A DNA stretch of 9,093 bases from an uncultured Aquincola sp. Lineage in GTDB: Bacteria; Pseudomonadota; Gammaproteobacteria; Burkholderiales; Burkholderiaceae. Of the stretch, positions 1 through 6,137 are shown piece after piece. Below the pieces are notes generated by a model. The model saw nothing but the letters and a program-made list of their open reading frames with translations, was not told where the DNA came from and did not search any database. The stretch lies in assembly GCA_937883885.1 (NCBI GenBank), contig CAKZXL010000481.1, forward strand, positions 1 to 9,093, written 5' to 3'. Made by a program: the position numbers and the translations under genes. How positions within the stretch are numbered: position 1 is the first letter of the stretch; the number at the start of each line of letters is the position of its first letter.

Positions 1-607
1 CCGGCGTCACCAGCAGGAACAGCCACACGCCCCAGGTGAACCAGGGCAGCGCCGGGATCGGCACCCAGGTCAGCAGCGTCGCGCCGGTGGCCAGGGCGAT
101 GAAGGCCCCAGCGCGCATGATCGCCAGCGCCAGCACGCCGGTCAGCGCGATGGTGACCCGCGAGCGCATCGACTTCAGCTCGGCCTCGGGCGACTCGAAG
201 GTGCGCTGGCAGCCCGCGCTGCAGAAGTAGTAGCTGCGCCCGGCACGGTCGGTGCGCAGCGCCGCGGCCTTGTCGACCAACATGCCGCACACCGGGTCCT
301 TCGCCTGGCCCGACTCGTCGCGCCGCAGCACTGTCTGCAGAGGGCGGCCGGCTGCATGCATGTCCTCGGCGACGGCAGTCTGAGTAGCTGCAGGCGCGGC
401 TTCGGATGCCCGCGTGGGAGTCCCGACGTAGCGTGCCGGATCGCGCTGGAACTCGCTCAGACAGTGCCCAGAGCAGAAGAGGTAGGTGCGCCCGCCGTGG
501 TCGGCACGCCCCGCGGCCTGGGCCGGGTCCACGGTCATTCCGCACACCGGGTCGACCGAAGCGGTGGCCGACATGGCGCGTCCGTCGTGAAGCACTGGCT
601 GAGTCAT
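1..607 (-). CDS. Double-YHS-domain membrane protein, probable P1B-type metal-transporting ATPase (N-terminal part, runs off window)
   Basis: The reading frame opens at an ATG (605-607) preceded by AGGAG and stays open to the window edge, giving 202 residues. Two YHS metal-binding domains are visible. The first has DPVCGM at residues 19-24, YLFCSGHC at 42-49 and F53. The second has DPVCGM at 104-109, YYFCSAGC at 126-133 and F137. A 45-residue Ala/Thr-rich linker separates them. From about residue 150 the chain becomes membrane-embedded (roughly 151-171 and 176-201), ending in WLFLLVTP. That ending resembles the LLATPVQF-type stretch early in the membrane region of copper/heavy-metal P-type ATPases. 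No GMTCxxC heavy-metal-associated domain is present, so the YHS pair would replace it. The gene starts 43 bases after the MFS gene and is probably the last visible member of the MerR-led operon. The DKTGT, CPC and ATP-binding motifs lie outside the window, so a non-ATPase YHS membrane protein is not excluded. Confidence 0.75.
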   Translation of the reverse strand, partial: MTQPVLHDGRAMSATASVDPVCGMTVDPAQAAGRADHGGRTYLFCSGHCLSEFQRDPARYVGTPTRASEAAPAATQTAVAEDMHAAGRPLQTVLRRDESGQAKDPVCGMLVDKAAALRTDRAGRSYYFCSAGCQRTFESPEAELKSMRSRVTIALTGVLALAIMRAGAFIALATGATLLTWVPIPALPWFTWGVWLFLLVTP

Positions 608-650
608 GTCCTTCTCCTGATCAATGCGCGGAAGGGGCATGCGGCGGGCG

Positions 651-1889
651 TCACACCGTGCGGCGCTCGGTGCCCTCCCACGCCGCCGCAGCGGCCGCGA
701 CAGCGGTCAGCCCGCCCGCGATGAGGAACGGCAGCGGCGGCGCCAGCGCGAACAGGCTTCCGGTCGCGGCGGCACCGACCGCCTGTCCGAGGTTGGCTGC
801 CGCGGCCTGCCGGCCCATGGCCCAGCCCTGGCGTGCAGCGGCCGCACTCGAGATGCGCACGGCCAGCGACGGGATGAGTACGCCGATGCCCGTGGCCGCC
901 AGCACGAACGCCGCGGCGGTCACGAAGCCACCGTTCGAGAGAGCCAGCAGACCGAGACCCGCCGACAGCACCACGAGCGCGGCGACGACGAGCCGCGGCT
1001 CGCCCAGCCTGCGTTCCAGACGCGGCAAGGCCCAGAACTGCACGGCGATCATCACGCCGCTGCACAGCGCGAAGTACGCCGACACCGGCAACGTGCCTGC
1101 CGCAGGCGCGCGGCGCGCCGCCAAGGTCACGCCGACCTCGGCCACGGTGATCGCCAGCACGACGATGGCCGTCAACAACAGCGAGCGGGCGATGCGGCGC
1201 TCGTCGCCGGACATCGCGCCGCCCGGCGCAGGCGCCATGGCCCGGGGGGGCGGCAGCTTGAGCACGCCCGCGGCCGCCAGCAGCCCGACGACAGCGACCA
1301 CGTCCAGCGGCAGCGTGGCGAACGCGCCATTGCCGCCGGCCGCGCGGATCGGAGCGGCCAGCCCGTCGCCAAGTGCCGGCCCGAGCAGGAAGCCCAGCGC
1401 AGTGGCGGAGGCGATCCAGGCGAAGCGGCGCTGCAAGCGGGTCGGCGCCGACGCAGTGACGACGTAGGCAAACACCGCAGGGAGCACCGCCGCTCCCGTT
1501 ACGCCGGCGATCGCACGCGCCACGTAGAGTCCGCGCAGTCCGGAGGTCCAGGTCAGGGCCCACAGCGCCGCACTCGACCCGGCCAGTCCGGCGGCTAGCA
1601 CCCAGCGGCGGTCGATCCGATCCGCGAGCGCCCCCCAGGCAGGCGCGAACAGGAACAGCGCGAGCGTGTACGCGCCGGTGATCCAGCCCGTGTGGCTGTC
1701 CACGTCGGCCGCCGAGCCGACCCCCGCACGCTGCACCAACCCGGGCAGCAGCGGCAATGTCACGCCATAGGCCATCGACACCGCTATCCCGGCAGCGAGC
1801 AGCGCCACGAAGGCGCCGGCGGCCAGGTCCCTTCTCGGGTCGGTCACCAACGACAGCGAAGGCGAAGACCATGACCGCTGCTCACCCAC
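651..1889 (-). CDS. MFS (major facilitator superfamily) efflux transporter
   Basis: A hydrophobic 412-residue protein, the usual length for a 12-helix MFS carrier of the drug:proton antiporter type. After a short polar N-terminus, helix 1 spans about residues 23-45. The loop between helices 2 and 3 carries motif A, GALADRIDRRW at 86-96. Helix 5 carries an antiporter-like motif C, GFLLGPALGDG at 166-176. A polar central loop (PPPRAMAPAPGGAMSGDERR) divides the halves. The second half ends with GRQAAAANLGQAVG, typical of helix 11. The likely role is proton-driven export of a small molecule from the cytoplasm; the substrate cannot be read from sequence. The start chosen is a GTG at 1887-1889 that overlaps the cfa stop by 8 bases, which suggests translational coupling; the ribosome-binding site is weak. 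A competing 422-residue frame on the same strand is Arg/Gly/Ala-rich and is a shadow. Confidence 0.88.
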   Translation of the reverse strand: MGEQRSWSSPSLSLVTDPRRDLAAGAFVALLAAGIAVSMAYGVTLPLLPGLVQRAGVGSAADVDSHTGWITGAYTLALFLFAPAWGALADRIDRRWVLAAGLAGSSAALWALTWTSGLRGLYVARAIAGVTGAAVLPAVFAYVVTASAPTRLQRRFAWIASATALGFLLGPALGDGLAAPIRAAGGNGAFATLPLDVVAVVGLLAAAGVLKLPPPRAMAPAPGGAMSGDERRIARSLLLTAIVVLAITVAEVGVTLAARRAPAAGTLPVSAYFALCSGVMIAVQFWALPRLERRLGEPRLVVAALVVLSAGLGLLALSNGGFVTAAAFVLAATGIGVLIPSLAVRISSAAAARQGWAMGRQAAAANLGQAVGAAATGSLFALAPPLPFLIAGGLTAVAAAAAAWEGTERRTV

Positions 1890-3201
1890 GGTAGAGATCG
1901 CGGCGGGTCAGCGGGACCGGCCACGCTCCGCCATCGCGTTTCGAGGCGACGATCTGGTAGATGCCCGTGCCCCCTGCCTCGAACTCGAGCGCACAAGCCG
2001 CCATGTAGAGGCGCCAGACGCGGTAGGTCGGCTCTTTGACTTCGCGCAGCGCATCGTCGCGGCGTGCCTCCAGCCGCTGCACCCAATGCCGCAGCGTCAG
2101 CGCGTAATGAGGGCGCAGACCTTCGACATCGTGGATCTCGAAGCCGGCCCGCTCCATCCCGAGCTGGATGTTGCTGACGCAGTCGAGCTCGCCGTCCGGG
2201 AACACGTAGCGATTGATGAACTCGGTCGCGACGGTCCGGTTCCAGCCCTCCTCGTCATGGGTGATGCCGTGGTTGAGGAACAGCCCGCCCGGACGCAGCA
2301 CACGCTGGACTGCCGCATAGTAGGCCGGCAGGTTCGCCAGGCCGACATGCTCGAACATGCCCACGCTGGACACCTTGTCGTAGACCGCCACGCCGTCGAG
2401 GTCGCGGTAGTCACGGAGTTCGACGGTGACGAGATCCTGCAGGCCCTCGTTGCGGATGCGCTCGCGGGCGTATTCGAGCTGCCGCTGGCTGAGCGTGATG
2501 CCGTGCGCGCGAACGCCGTGATGGCGCGCTGCCCAGCACACGAGCGCGCCCCAGCCGCAGCCGATGTCGAGCAGGCGGTCTCCGGGCTGCAGGCGCAGCT
2601 TGCGGCAGATGTGCTCCAGCTTGTTGCGCTGCGCTTGCTCGAGCGAGTCCTCGGGGGTCTCGAAGTAGGCGCACGAGTAGACCCGCTCGGCATCCAGCCA
2701 CAGGCCGTAGAACTCGTTCGACACGTCGTAGTGGAACGAGATCGCCGCCCGGTCGGTCTGGCGCGAGTGGCGGTGCGCAAAACGCCGCGCCACACGCGAG
2801 GCCAACCCTCCGACCGGCTTCAGGCCGTCCTGTTCGGAAACCCGCAGCATCAATGCGTCGCGCAACAGTGCCAGCTTGTCGCACCACGACAGCGAGACCG
2901 TCTCGAAGTGGGCCTTCAGTGCCAGTGCGCTGTACAGGTCGCCTTCGACATCGATGACACCGCGGAAGTAGGCGTCGGCCAGCAACAGCGGATCGGGCCG
3001 CAGCACGAGGCGGCGCAGCAGCCCGGGGTCGCGGATCACGAGCGTGTACTCGGGGTGGGCCTCGAGCTCGTGTAGGATCGCATCGCCCAGCCTCAGCGCC
3101 GGTGGCCGTTCGATGCCTGCCAGCAAGCGGCGCAGGATGCGCAGCGCCGGAGCGTGCAGGTCCGGCGGCAGGGGCCGGGCGAGCGTGGTCGAGTGGTCCA
3201 T
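1882..3201 (-). CDS. cfa: Cyclopropane-fatty-acyl-phospholipid synthase (SAM-dependent)
   Basis: This cytoplasmic, membrane-associated enzyme transfers a methylene group from S-adenosylmethionine to the double bond of unsaturated acyl chains in phospholipids, which stiffens the membrane under acid, solvent or stationary-phase stress. The 439-residue protein has an N-terminal lipid-binding domain (about 1-150) and a C-terminal methyltransferase domain. SAM motif I is LDIGCGWGAL at 211-220. Residues matching the E. coli Cfa active and bicarbonate-binding site are present: C177 (YSCAYF), E284 and H285 (MFEHVG), H311 (LNHGI) and Y366 (PHYALTL). Other family hallmarks are FHYDVSNEFYGLWL at 156-169 and ITLSQRQLEYA at 235-245. 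It is somewhat longer than E. coli Cfa (382 residues), mostly at the N-terminus. The ATG lies 12 bases after the upstream stop, with GAAGGGA as ribosome-binding site, so it reads as an operon gene. The family is clear; the exact lipid product (cyclopropane or another methylated chain) is inferred. Confidence 0.95.
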   Translation of the reverse strand: MDHSTTLARPLPPDLHAPALRILRRLLAGIERPPALRLGDAILHELEAHPEYTLVIRDPGLLRRLVLRPDPLLLADAYFRGVIDVEGDLYSALALKAHFETVSLSWCDKLALLRDALMLRVSEQDGLKPVGGLASRVARRFAHRHSRQTDRAAISFHYDVSNEFYGLWLDAERVYSCAYFETPEDSLEQAQRNKLEHICRKLRLQPGDRLLDIGCGWGALVCWAARHHGVRAHGITLSQRQLEYARERIRNEGLQDLVTVELRDYRDLDGVAVYDKVSSVGMFEHVGLANLPAYYAAVQRVLRPGGLFLNHGITHDEEGWNRTVATEFINRYVFPDGELDCVSNIQLGMERAGFEIHDVEGLRPHYALTLRHWVQRLEARRDDALREVKEPTYRVWRLYMAACALEFEAGGTGIYQIVASKRDGGAWPVPLTRRDLYRG

Positions 3202-3213
3202 CGGTTGGTCCCT

Positions 3214-4365
3214 TCAGTGCATGTCTTGTGATTCGGCCAGGGTCGCGGTAGACACGTCGTCGACACAAATCAGCGGTGCGCGCCGCAACTCGTCCGTCAC
3301 GGTGGTGAGGCACTGCCGGCTCGCTGCGTGAACGGTGAACAGCGGCTGGCCCGGGTCGACCCGATCGCCGATCCGGGCGTGCAGCACGACGCCGGCGCCG
3401 GCTCCTTGCGGTGCGCCAGCCAGCACCGCGACGCGCCGCACATGCGCGCCGTCCAGCGACCTCACCTGGCCAGCGTGATCGGCCGTGATGGCTTCAGCGA
3501 ACGGAGCCAGCGTCGGCTCGCGCATCCCGCCCTGGGCCTCGCACAGGGCCTGGAAGCGCGCCCATGCGGCGCCGCTGTCGAGCAGTCGCCAGGCGTCGAT
3601 CTCGCCATGTCCGGGTCGGCTCGCGCCGCACATCTCGAGCAACTGGCCAGCTTCGGCCAGCGCGTGCATGCGCAGGTCGACCGGCGCCGCCGCGGCGCCG
3701 CGCAGCACGGCCAACACGTCCAGCGCCTCGGGCGCCGGACCGATGCCCAGACCCACCGGCTGCGTGCCGGCCAGACGGACGATGCGAACCCGTACACCGA
3801 CCGCCTCGCCGACCGCCGTGAACAGGGCTTTCAGGCGCTGGAAGCGTTCGTCGTCGGGCACGCCAGTGCCCCGTCCGAAAGGTACGTTGACGAGCAGGCT
3901 CCCCACGCCGGCAACGACACGGCGCGACAGTGCCGACGCGACCAGCCGGGCGTCATCCGCCGTGGCAGTCCAGGACACCTTCGCTGCGACACCCGCGGTG
4001 TCCGCATGGGCGATGCACGTTCCCACGCGTGAGGCGACGTTCACCGCAGTCGCGCGATCGAGTCCCACCCCGGTCAGCGTTGCCATCGCGTCGGCGCCGC
4101 TCCAGTTCCCCGTGGCGGAGCGCAGCGAGAAGTGCGGCATCGTCGCGCCCCCTGCAGCCATGATCGATGCAACGATTGGCGTCGTCCGGTGCCCGGGGAT
4201 CCGATCCAGGCCATGCCGATCGACGACTTGTGTGGTGCCCCAGGCGAGCGTCGACCTCGCTTCGACCGTCCAGGCACGCGCGAGGGCGATGGCCCGCCGA
4301 GTCGCTGCGTCGCGGCGCGCCTCCGGTGCCCAGAGCGCCAGGGTCGGACCCGCGACTTGATTCAT
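3214..4365 (-). CDS. Shortened, active-site-altered homologue of AMP/thymidine phosphorylases
   Basis: This 383-residue protein aligns best by eye with the AMP phosphorylase branch of the thymidine phosphorylase family (usually about 430-500 residues). Recognisable stretches are PGHRTTPIVASIMAAGG (57-73), an AMPpase-like LLVNVPFGRGTGVP (157-170), TQPVGLGIGPAPEALDVL (201-218) and a pyrimidine-nucleoside-phosphorylase C-terminal domain around GAGVVLHARIGDRVDPGQPL (323-342). Two things are odd. The N-terminal helical domain is cut to about 45 residues. The phosphate loop, normally KHS[TI]GG, reads RHGLDR (50-55), losing the Lys, the Ser and both Gly. Of the other E. coli DeoA phosphate ligands, the Ser113 equivalent is kept (S80) and Thr123 aligns with G90. 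A Lys190 equivalent is Arg (R148). Phosphorolysis may therefore be lost or changed. The ATG overlaps the merR stop as ATGA, preceded by AAGGGG, so the short N-terminus looks genuine rather than mis-called. Function is unknown; a nucleotide-binding or structural role is possible. Confidence 0.8.
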   Translation of the reverse strand: MNQVAGPTLALWAPEARRDAATRRAIALARAWTVEARSTLAWGTTQVVDRHGLDRIPGHRTTPIVASIMAAGGATMPHFSLRSATGNWSGADAMATLTGVGLDRATAVNVASRVGTCIAHADTAGVAAKVSWTATADDARLVASALSRRVVAGVGSLLVNVPFGRGTGVPDDERFQRLKALFTAVGEAVGVRVRIVRLAGTQPVGLGIGPAPEALDVLAVLRGAAAAPVDLRMHALAEAGQLLEMCGASRPGHGEIDAWRLLDSGAAWARFQALCEAQGGMREPTLAPFAEAITADHAGQVRSLDGAHVRRVAVLAGAPQGAGAGVVLHARIGDRVDPGQPLFTVHAASRQCLTTVTDELRRAPLICVDDVSTATLAESQDMH

Positions 4366-4826
4366 CCCGCGCCCCTTCGCCGAACTGAAGCTACGCGTTC
4401 ACCTCGCGTGGCCGACACCGGGTCCTGCGCGAACCCTTCGATGAGGCCGCACACCGAGTGGCCATCGGGCACGCCGTCGGGACGCCTCTTCCAGTCGGTC
4501 ACCGCCCGCTGCATGCGGCGATGCAGGCGCAGGGCTTCGTCCAGCTGGCGCCCCTGCTCCGCCAGGCGCTGGTCGAGCAAGGTGCGCGCACGTGGACACG
4601 GCAGTTCGCCGCGTTGCCCCATCTCGACGAGTTCACCGGCGTCCCTGAGCGTGAAACCCAGCGCCAGCGCGCCGCGGATGAAGCGCACGCGCGCGACACT
4701 GCGTGCCGAGAACGTGCGGTAGCCGTTCTCGGTCCGACCGTCCGCCTCCACCAGGCCGACCCGCAGATAGTGGCGCAGCGTGTCGGTGGTCACGCCGGCC
4801 TGCCGCGCGCAGTCGATCAATCGCAT
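4362..4826 (-). CDS. MerR-family transcriptional regulator, probable metal or redox sensor
   Basis: A 154-residue MerR regulator. The winged helix-turn-helix spans residues 1-70, with MRLIDCARQAGVTTDTLRHY at the start, the usual RTENGYRTF wing at 31-39 and RVRFIRGALALGFTL at 46-60. A dimerisation coiled coil follows (about 80-113). Cysteines are at C6, C77 and C126. C77 and C126 (HSVCGLIEGF) fall near the positions of ligand cysteines C79 and C124 in ZntR, but the CC pair of the ZntR metal loop is missing, so the ligand may be a single metal ion, a redox signal or a non-metal. About 25 residues follow C126, ending in an Arg-rich tail. The start at 4826 is preferred over an upstream one at 4895 because GGAGAAG sits just ahead of it and the family fold begins there. 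It leads a group of five genes and overlaps the next one by ATGA. A MerR-type operator lies directly upstream, so autoregulation is likely. Confidence 0.9.
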   Translation of the reverse strand: MRLIDCARQAGVTTDTLRHYLRVGLVEADGRTENGYRTFSARSVARVRFIRGALALGFTLRDAGELVEMGQRGELPCPRARTLLDQRLAEQGRQLDEALRLHRRMQRAVTDWKRRPDGVPDGHSVCGLIEGFAQDPVSATRGERVASVRRRGAG

Positions 4827-4830
4827 CGCA

Positions 4831-4837
4831 CTTCTCC
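4831..4837 (-). promoter_or_regulatory. Ribosome-binding site that fixes the merR start
   Basis: GGAGAAG on the minus strand, four bases ahead of the ATG at 4824-4826. It supports this start over the in-frame ATG 69 bases further upstream, whose extra 23 residues are Arg/Cys-rich and outside the MerR fold. That extension would also run through the proposed promoter. Confidence 0.65.
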
Positions 4838-4860
4838 GTCGCCGCAGGGCCGCGTCGACT

Positions 4861-4885
4861 CCCGGGCAGCGAGTCTCGACCCGGG
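4861..4885. repeat. GC-rich inverted repeat in the gap before merR
   Basis: Two CCCGGG blocks (4861-4866 and 4880-4885) flank a nested CGAG/CTCG pair around base 4874, so the stretch can fold into a strong hairpin. It has no run of T on either side, so it is not a standard Rho-independent terminator. It overlaps the downstream half of the MerR-type operator and the expected transcription start. It would be intact only in RNA reading through from the thiolase gene, which ends at 4934. Confidence 0.45.
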
Positions 4886-4902
4886 TGCTGCACATGGGTC
4901 AA
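4872..4902 (-). promoter_or_regulatory. MerR-type promoter and operator with a 19-base spacer
   Basis: On the minus strand a -35 hexamer TTGACC (4902-4897) and a poor -10 hexamer GAGACT (4877-4872) are separated by exactly 19 bases. That over-long spacer is the hallmark of promoters activated by DNA distortion by MerR-family proteins. A dyad covering 4878-4900 fills the spacer: outer arms GACCC (4900-4896) and GGGTC (4882-4878), inner arms GTGC (4893-4890) and GCAC (4888-4885), centre base 4889. Nine of eleven base pairs match. Transcription would begin near 4865, giving a leader of about 40 bases ahead of the merR ATG at 4826. The arrangement resembles CueR and related operators, where TTGACC merges into the dyad. 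I infer that the adjacent MerR protein controls this promoter and thus the five genes downstream. The geometry is read from sequence; binding is not shown. Confidence 0.6.
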
Positions 4903-4933
4903 GTCCCTGCGTGACCGGGCCGGCTTGCATTGC

Positions 4934-6118
4934 TCAGATCCGCTCGAGCGCCAGCGCCACGGCCTGGCCGCCGCCGATGCACAGCGTCACGACGCCGCGG
5001 CGCAGGCCGTCGCGCTGCATCGCGTGCAGCAGCCGGGTGGTGAGGACCGCTCCGGTCGCTCCGATCGGGTGCCCGTGCGCGATGGCGCCGCCCTCGACAT
5101 TGACCACGTCCTCGGCGAAACCGAGTTCGCGCTGGCAGGCCAGCGCGATGGCCGCGAAGGCCTCGTTGATCTCAACCCGGTCGACGTCCCCGATGGTCCA
5201 GCCGGCACGCTCGAGCGCCTGGCGCACCGCCGGCAGCGGCCCGAGCCCGAAGAAGTTCGGGTCCACGGCGCCGATGCCGAAAGCCGCCAGGCGCGCCTGC
5301 GGCTGCAGCCCTTGGCGCTCGGCCCAGCCGCGCTCGGCCACCACCATCGCGGCCGCGCCACTGTTGAGGCCTGGCGCATTGCCCGCGGTGATCGTGCCCT
5401 CCTTGCGGAAGGCGGGCTTCAGCCGCGCCAGCGACTCCACCGTGGTGTCGGGCCGGTTGTGCTCGTCGCGCGCGAACGGCACCGGCCCCTTGCGACCGGG
5501 CACCTGCAGGGTGACGATCTCGGCGTCGAAGCGGCCGGCGGCTTGCGCGGCCGAGAACGCCTGCTGGGAGCGCAGCGCCCAACGGTCCTGGTCCTCCCGG
5601 GAAACGCCGCAGCGGATCACCAGATCCTCGGTGTGCCAGCCGGCATGCTGCCCGCTGATGGCGTCGTGCAGTCCGTCCAGCAGCATGCTGTCGAAAAGCG
5701 TCACGTCGCCCATGCGCGCGCCCCAGCGCCCCTGCGGCAGCAGGTAGGGCGCGCGGTCCATGTTCTCCATGCCGCCGGCCACCGCGCACTCGACCATGCC
5801 GGCCGCCACCTCGAGCGCTGCGCTGACGACGGCCTGCGCCCCGGATCCGCAGACGCGGTTGACCGTCAACGCGGGCACTTCGACGGGTAGCCCCGCCGCG
5901 AGGCCCGCCTGGCGAGCCGGGTTCATCCGGTTGCCGGCCTGGATGACGTTGCCCATCACGAGCGACTGCACCTGGGACCCGGCGAGGCCGTTGCGCAGCA
6001 GCGTCTCGCGGATCACCGCGGCGCCAAGGTCGCTGGCGGGTACATCCCTGAGCGAACCGCCGTAGGTGCCGATGGGGGTGCGGACGGCGCCGCAAATGAC
6101 GACTTCGTTGGTAGGCAT
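4934..6118 (-). CDS. Acetyl-CoA acetyltransferase (thiolase II family)
   Basis: This cytoplasmic enzyme condenses two acetyl-CoA to acetoacetyl-CoA or runs the reverse cleavage. It is the first step of polyhydroxybutyrate synthesis and the last step of short-chain acyl-CoA breakdown. The 394-residue length is typical. The acyl-accepting cysteine is C90 in VNRVCGSGAQ (86-95). The second active-site set is N318 in EINEAFA (316-322), H350 in HGHPIGATG (348-356) and C380 in LCIGGGQA (379-386). GNAPGLNSGAAA (246-257) replaces the usual GNASGINDGAAA. The start ATG at 6116-6118 has AGGAGAG just upstream; a longer in-frame version beginning at 6391 would overlap the ackA-pduL gene and adds low-complexity residues, so it is rejected. 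The gap to the upstream gene is 19 bases, so the two are probably co-transcribed and share the acetyl-CoA pool. PhaA-like and AtoB-like roles cannot be told apart from sequence alone. Confidence 0.95.
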   Translation of the reverse strand: MPTNEVVICGAVRTPIGTYGGSLRDVPASDLGAAVIRETLLRNGLAGSQVQSLVMGNVIQAGNRMNPARQAGLAAGLPVEVPALTVNRVCGSGAQAVVSAALEVAAGMVECAVAGGMENMDRAPYLLPQGRWGARMGDVTLFDSMLLDGLHDAISGQHAGWHTEDLVIRCGVSREDQDRWALRSQQAFSAAQAAGRFDAEIVTLQVPGRKGPVPFARDEHNRPDTTVESLARLKPAFRKEGTITAGNAPGLNSGAAAMVVAERGWAERQGLQPQARLAAFGIGAVDPNFFGLGPLPAVRQALERAGWTIGDVDRVEINEAFAAIALACQRELGFAEDVVNVEGGAIAHGHPIGATGAVLTTRLLHAMQRDGLRRGVVTLCIGGGQAVALALERI

Positions 6119-6137
6119 GACTCTCTCCTGTGTCGAT

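Noticed and set aside
608..650. Possible terminator or promoter in the 43-base gap before the YHS transporter
   Set aside because: No inverted repeat with a T run and no promoter hexamers; it contains only the ribosome-binding site.
604..1872. A 422-codon minus-strand frame overlapping the MFS gene
   Set aside because: Arg/Gly-rich with no membrane helices or motifs; the other frame gives a clear MFS protein with motif A, so this is a shadow.
3214..4365. The phosphorylase homologue as a frameshifted or truncated pseudogene
   Set aside because: The frame is intact, overlaps merR as ATGA with a ribosome-binding site, and the remaining domains are well preserved. It is better read as a diverged functional protein.
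4458..5890. Two long plus-strand frames (429 and 395 codons) across merR and the thiolase
   Set aside because: Both are antisense to recognised genes, low in complexity and without any domain.
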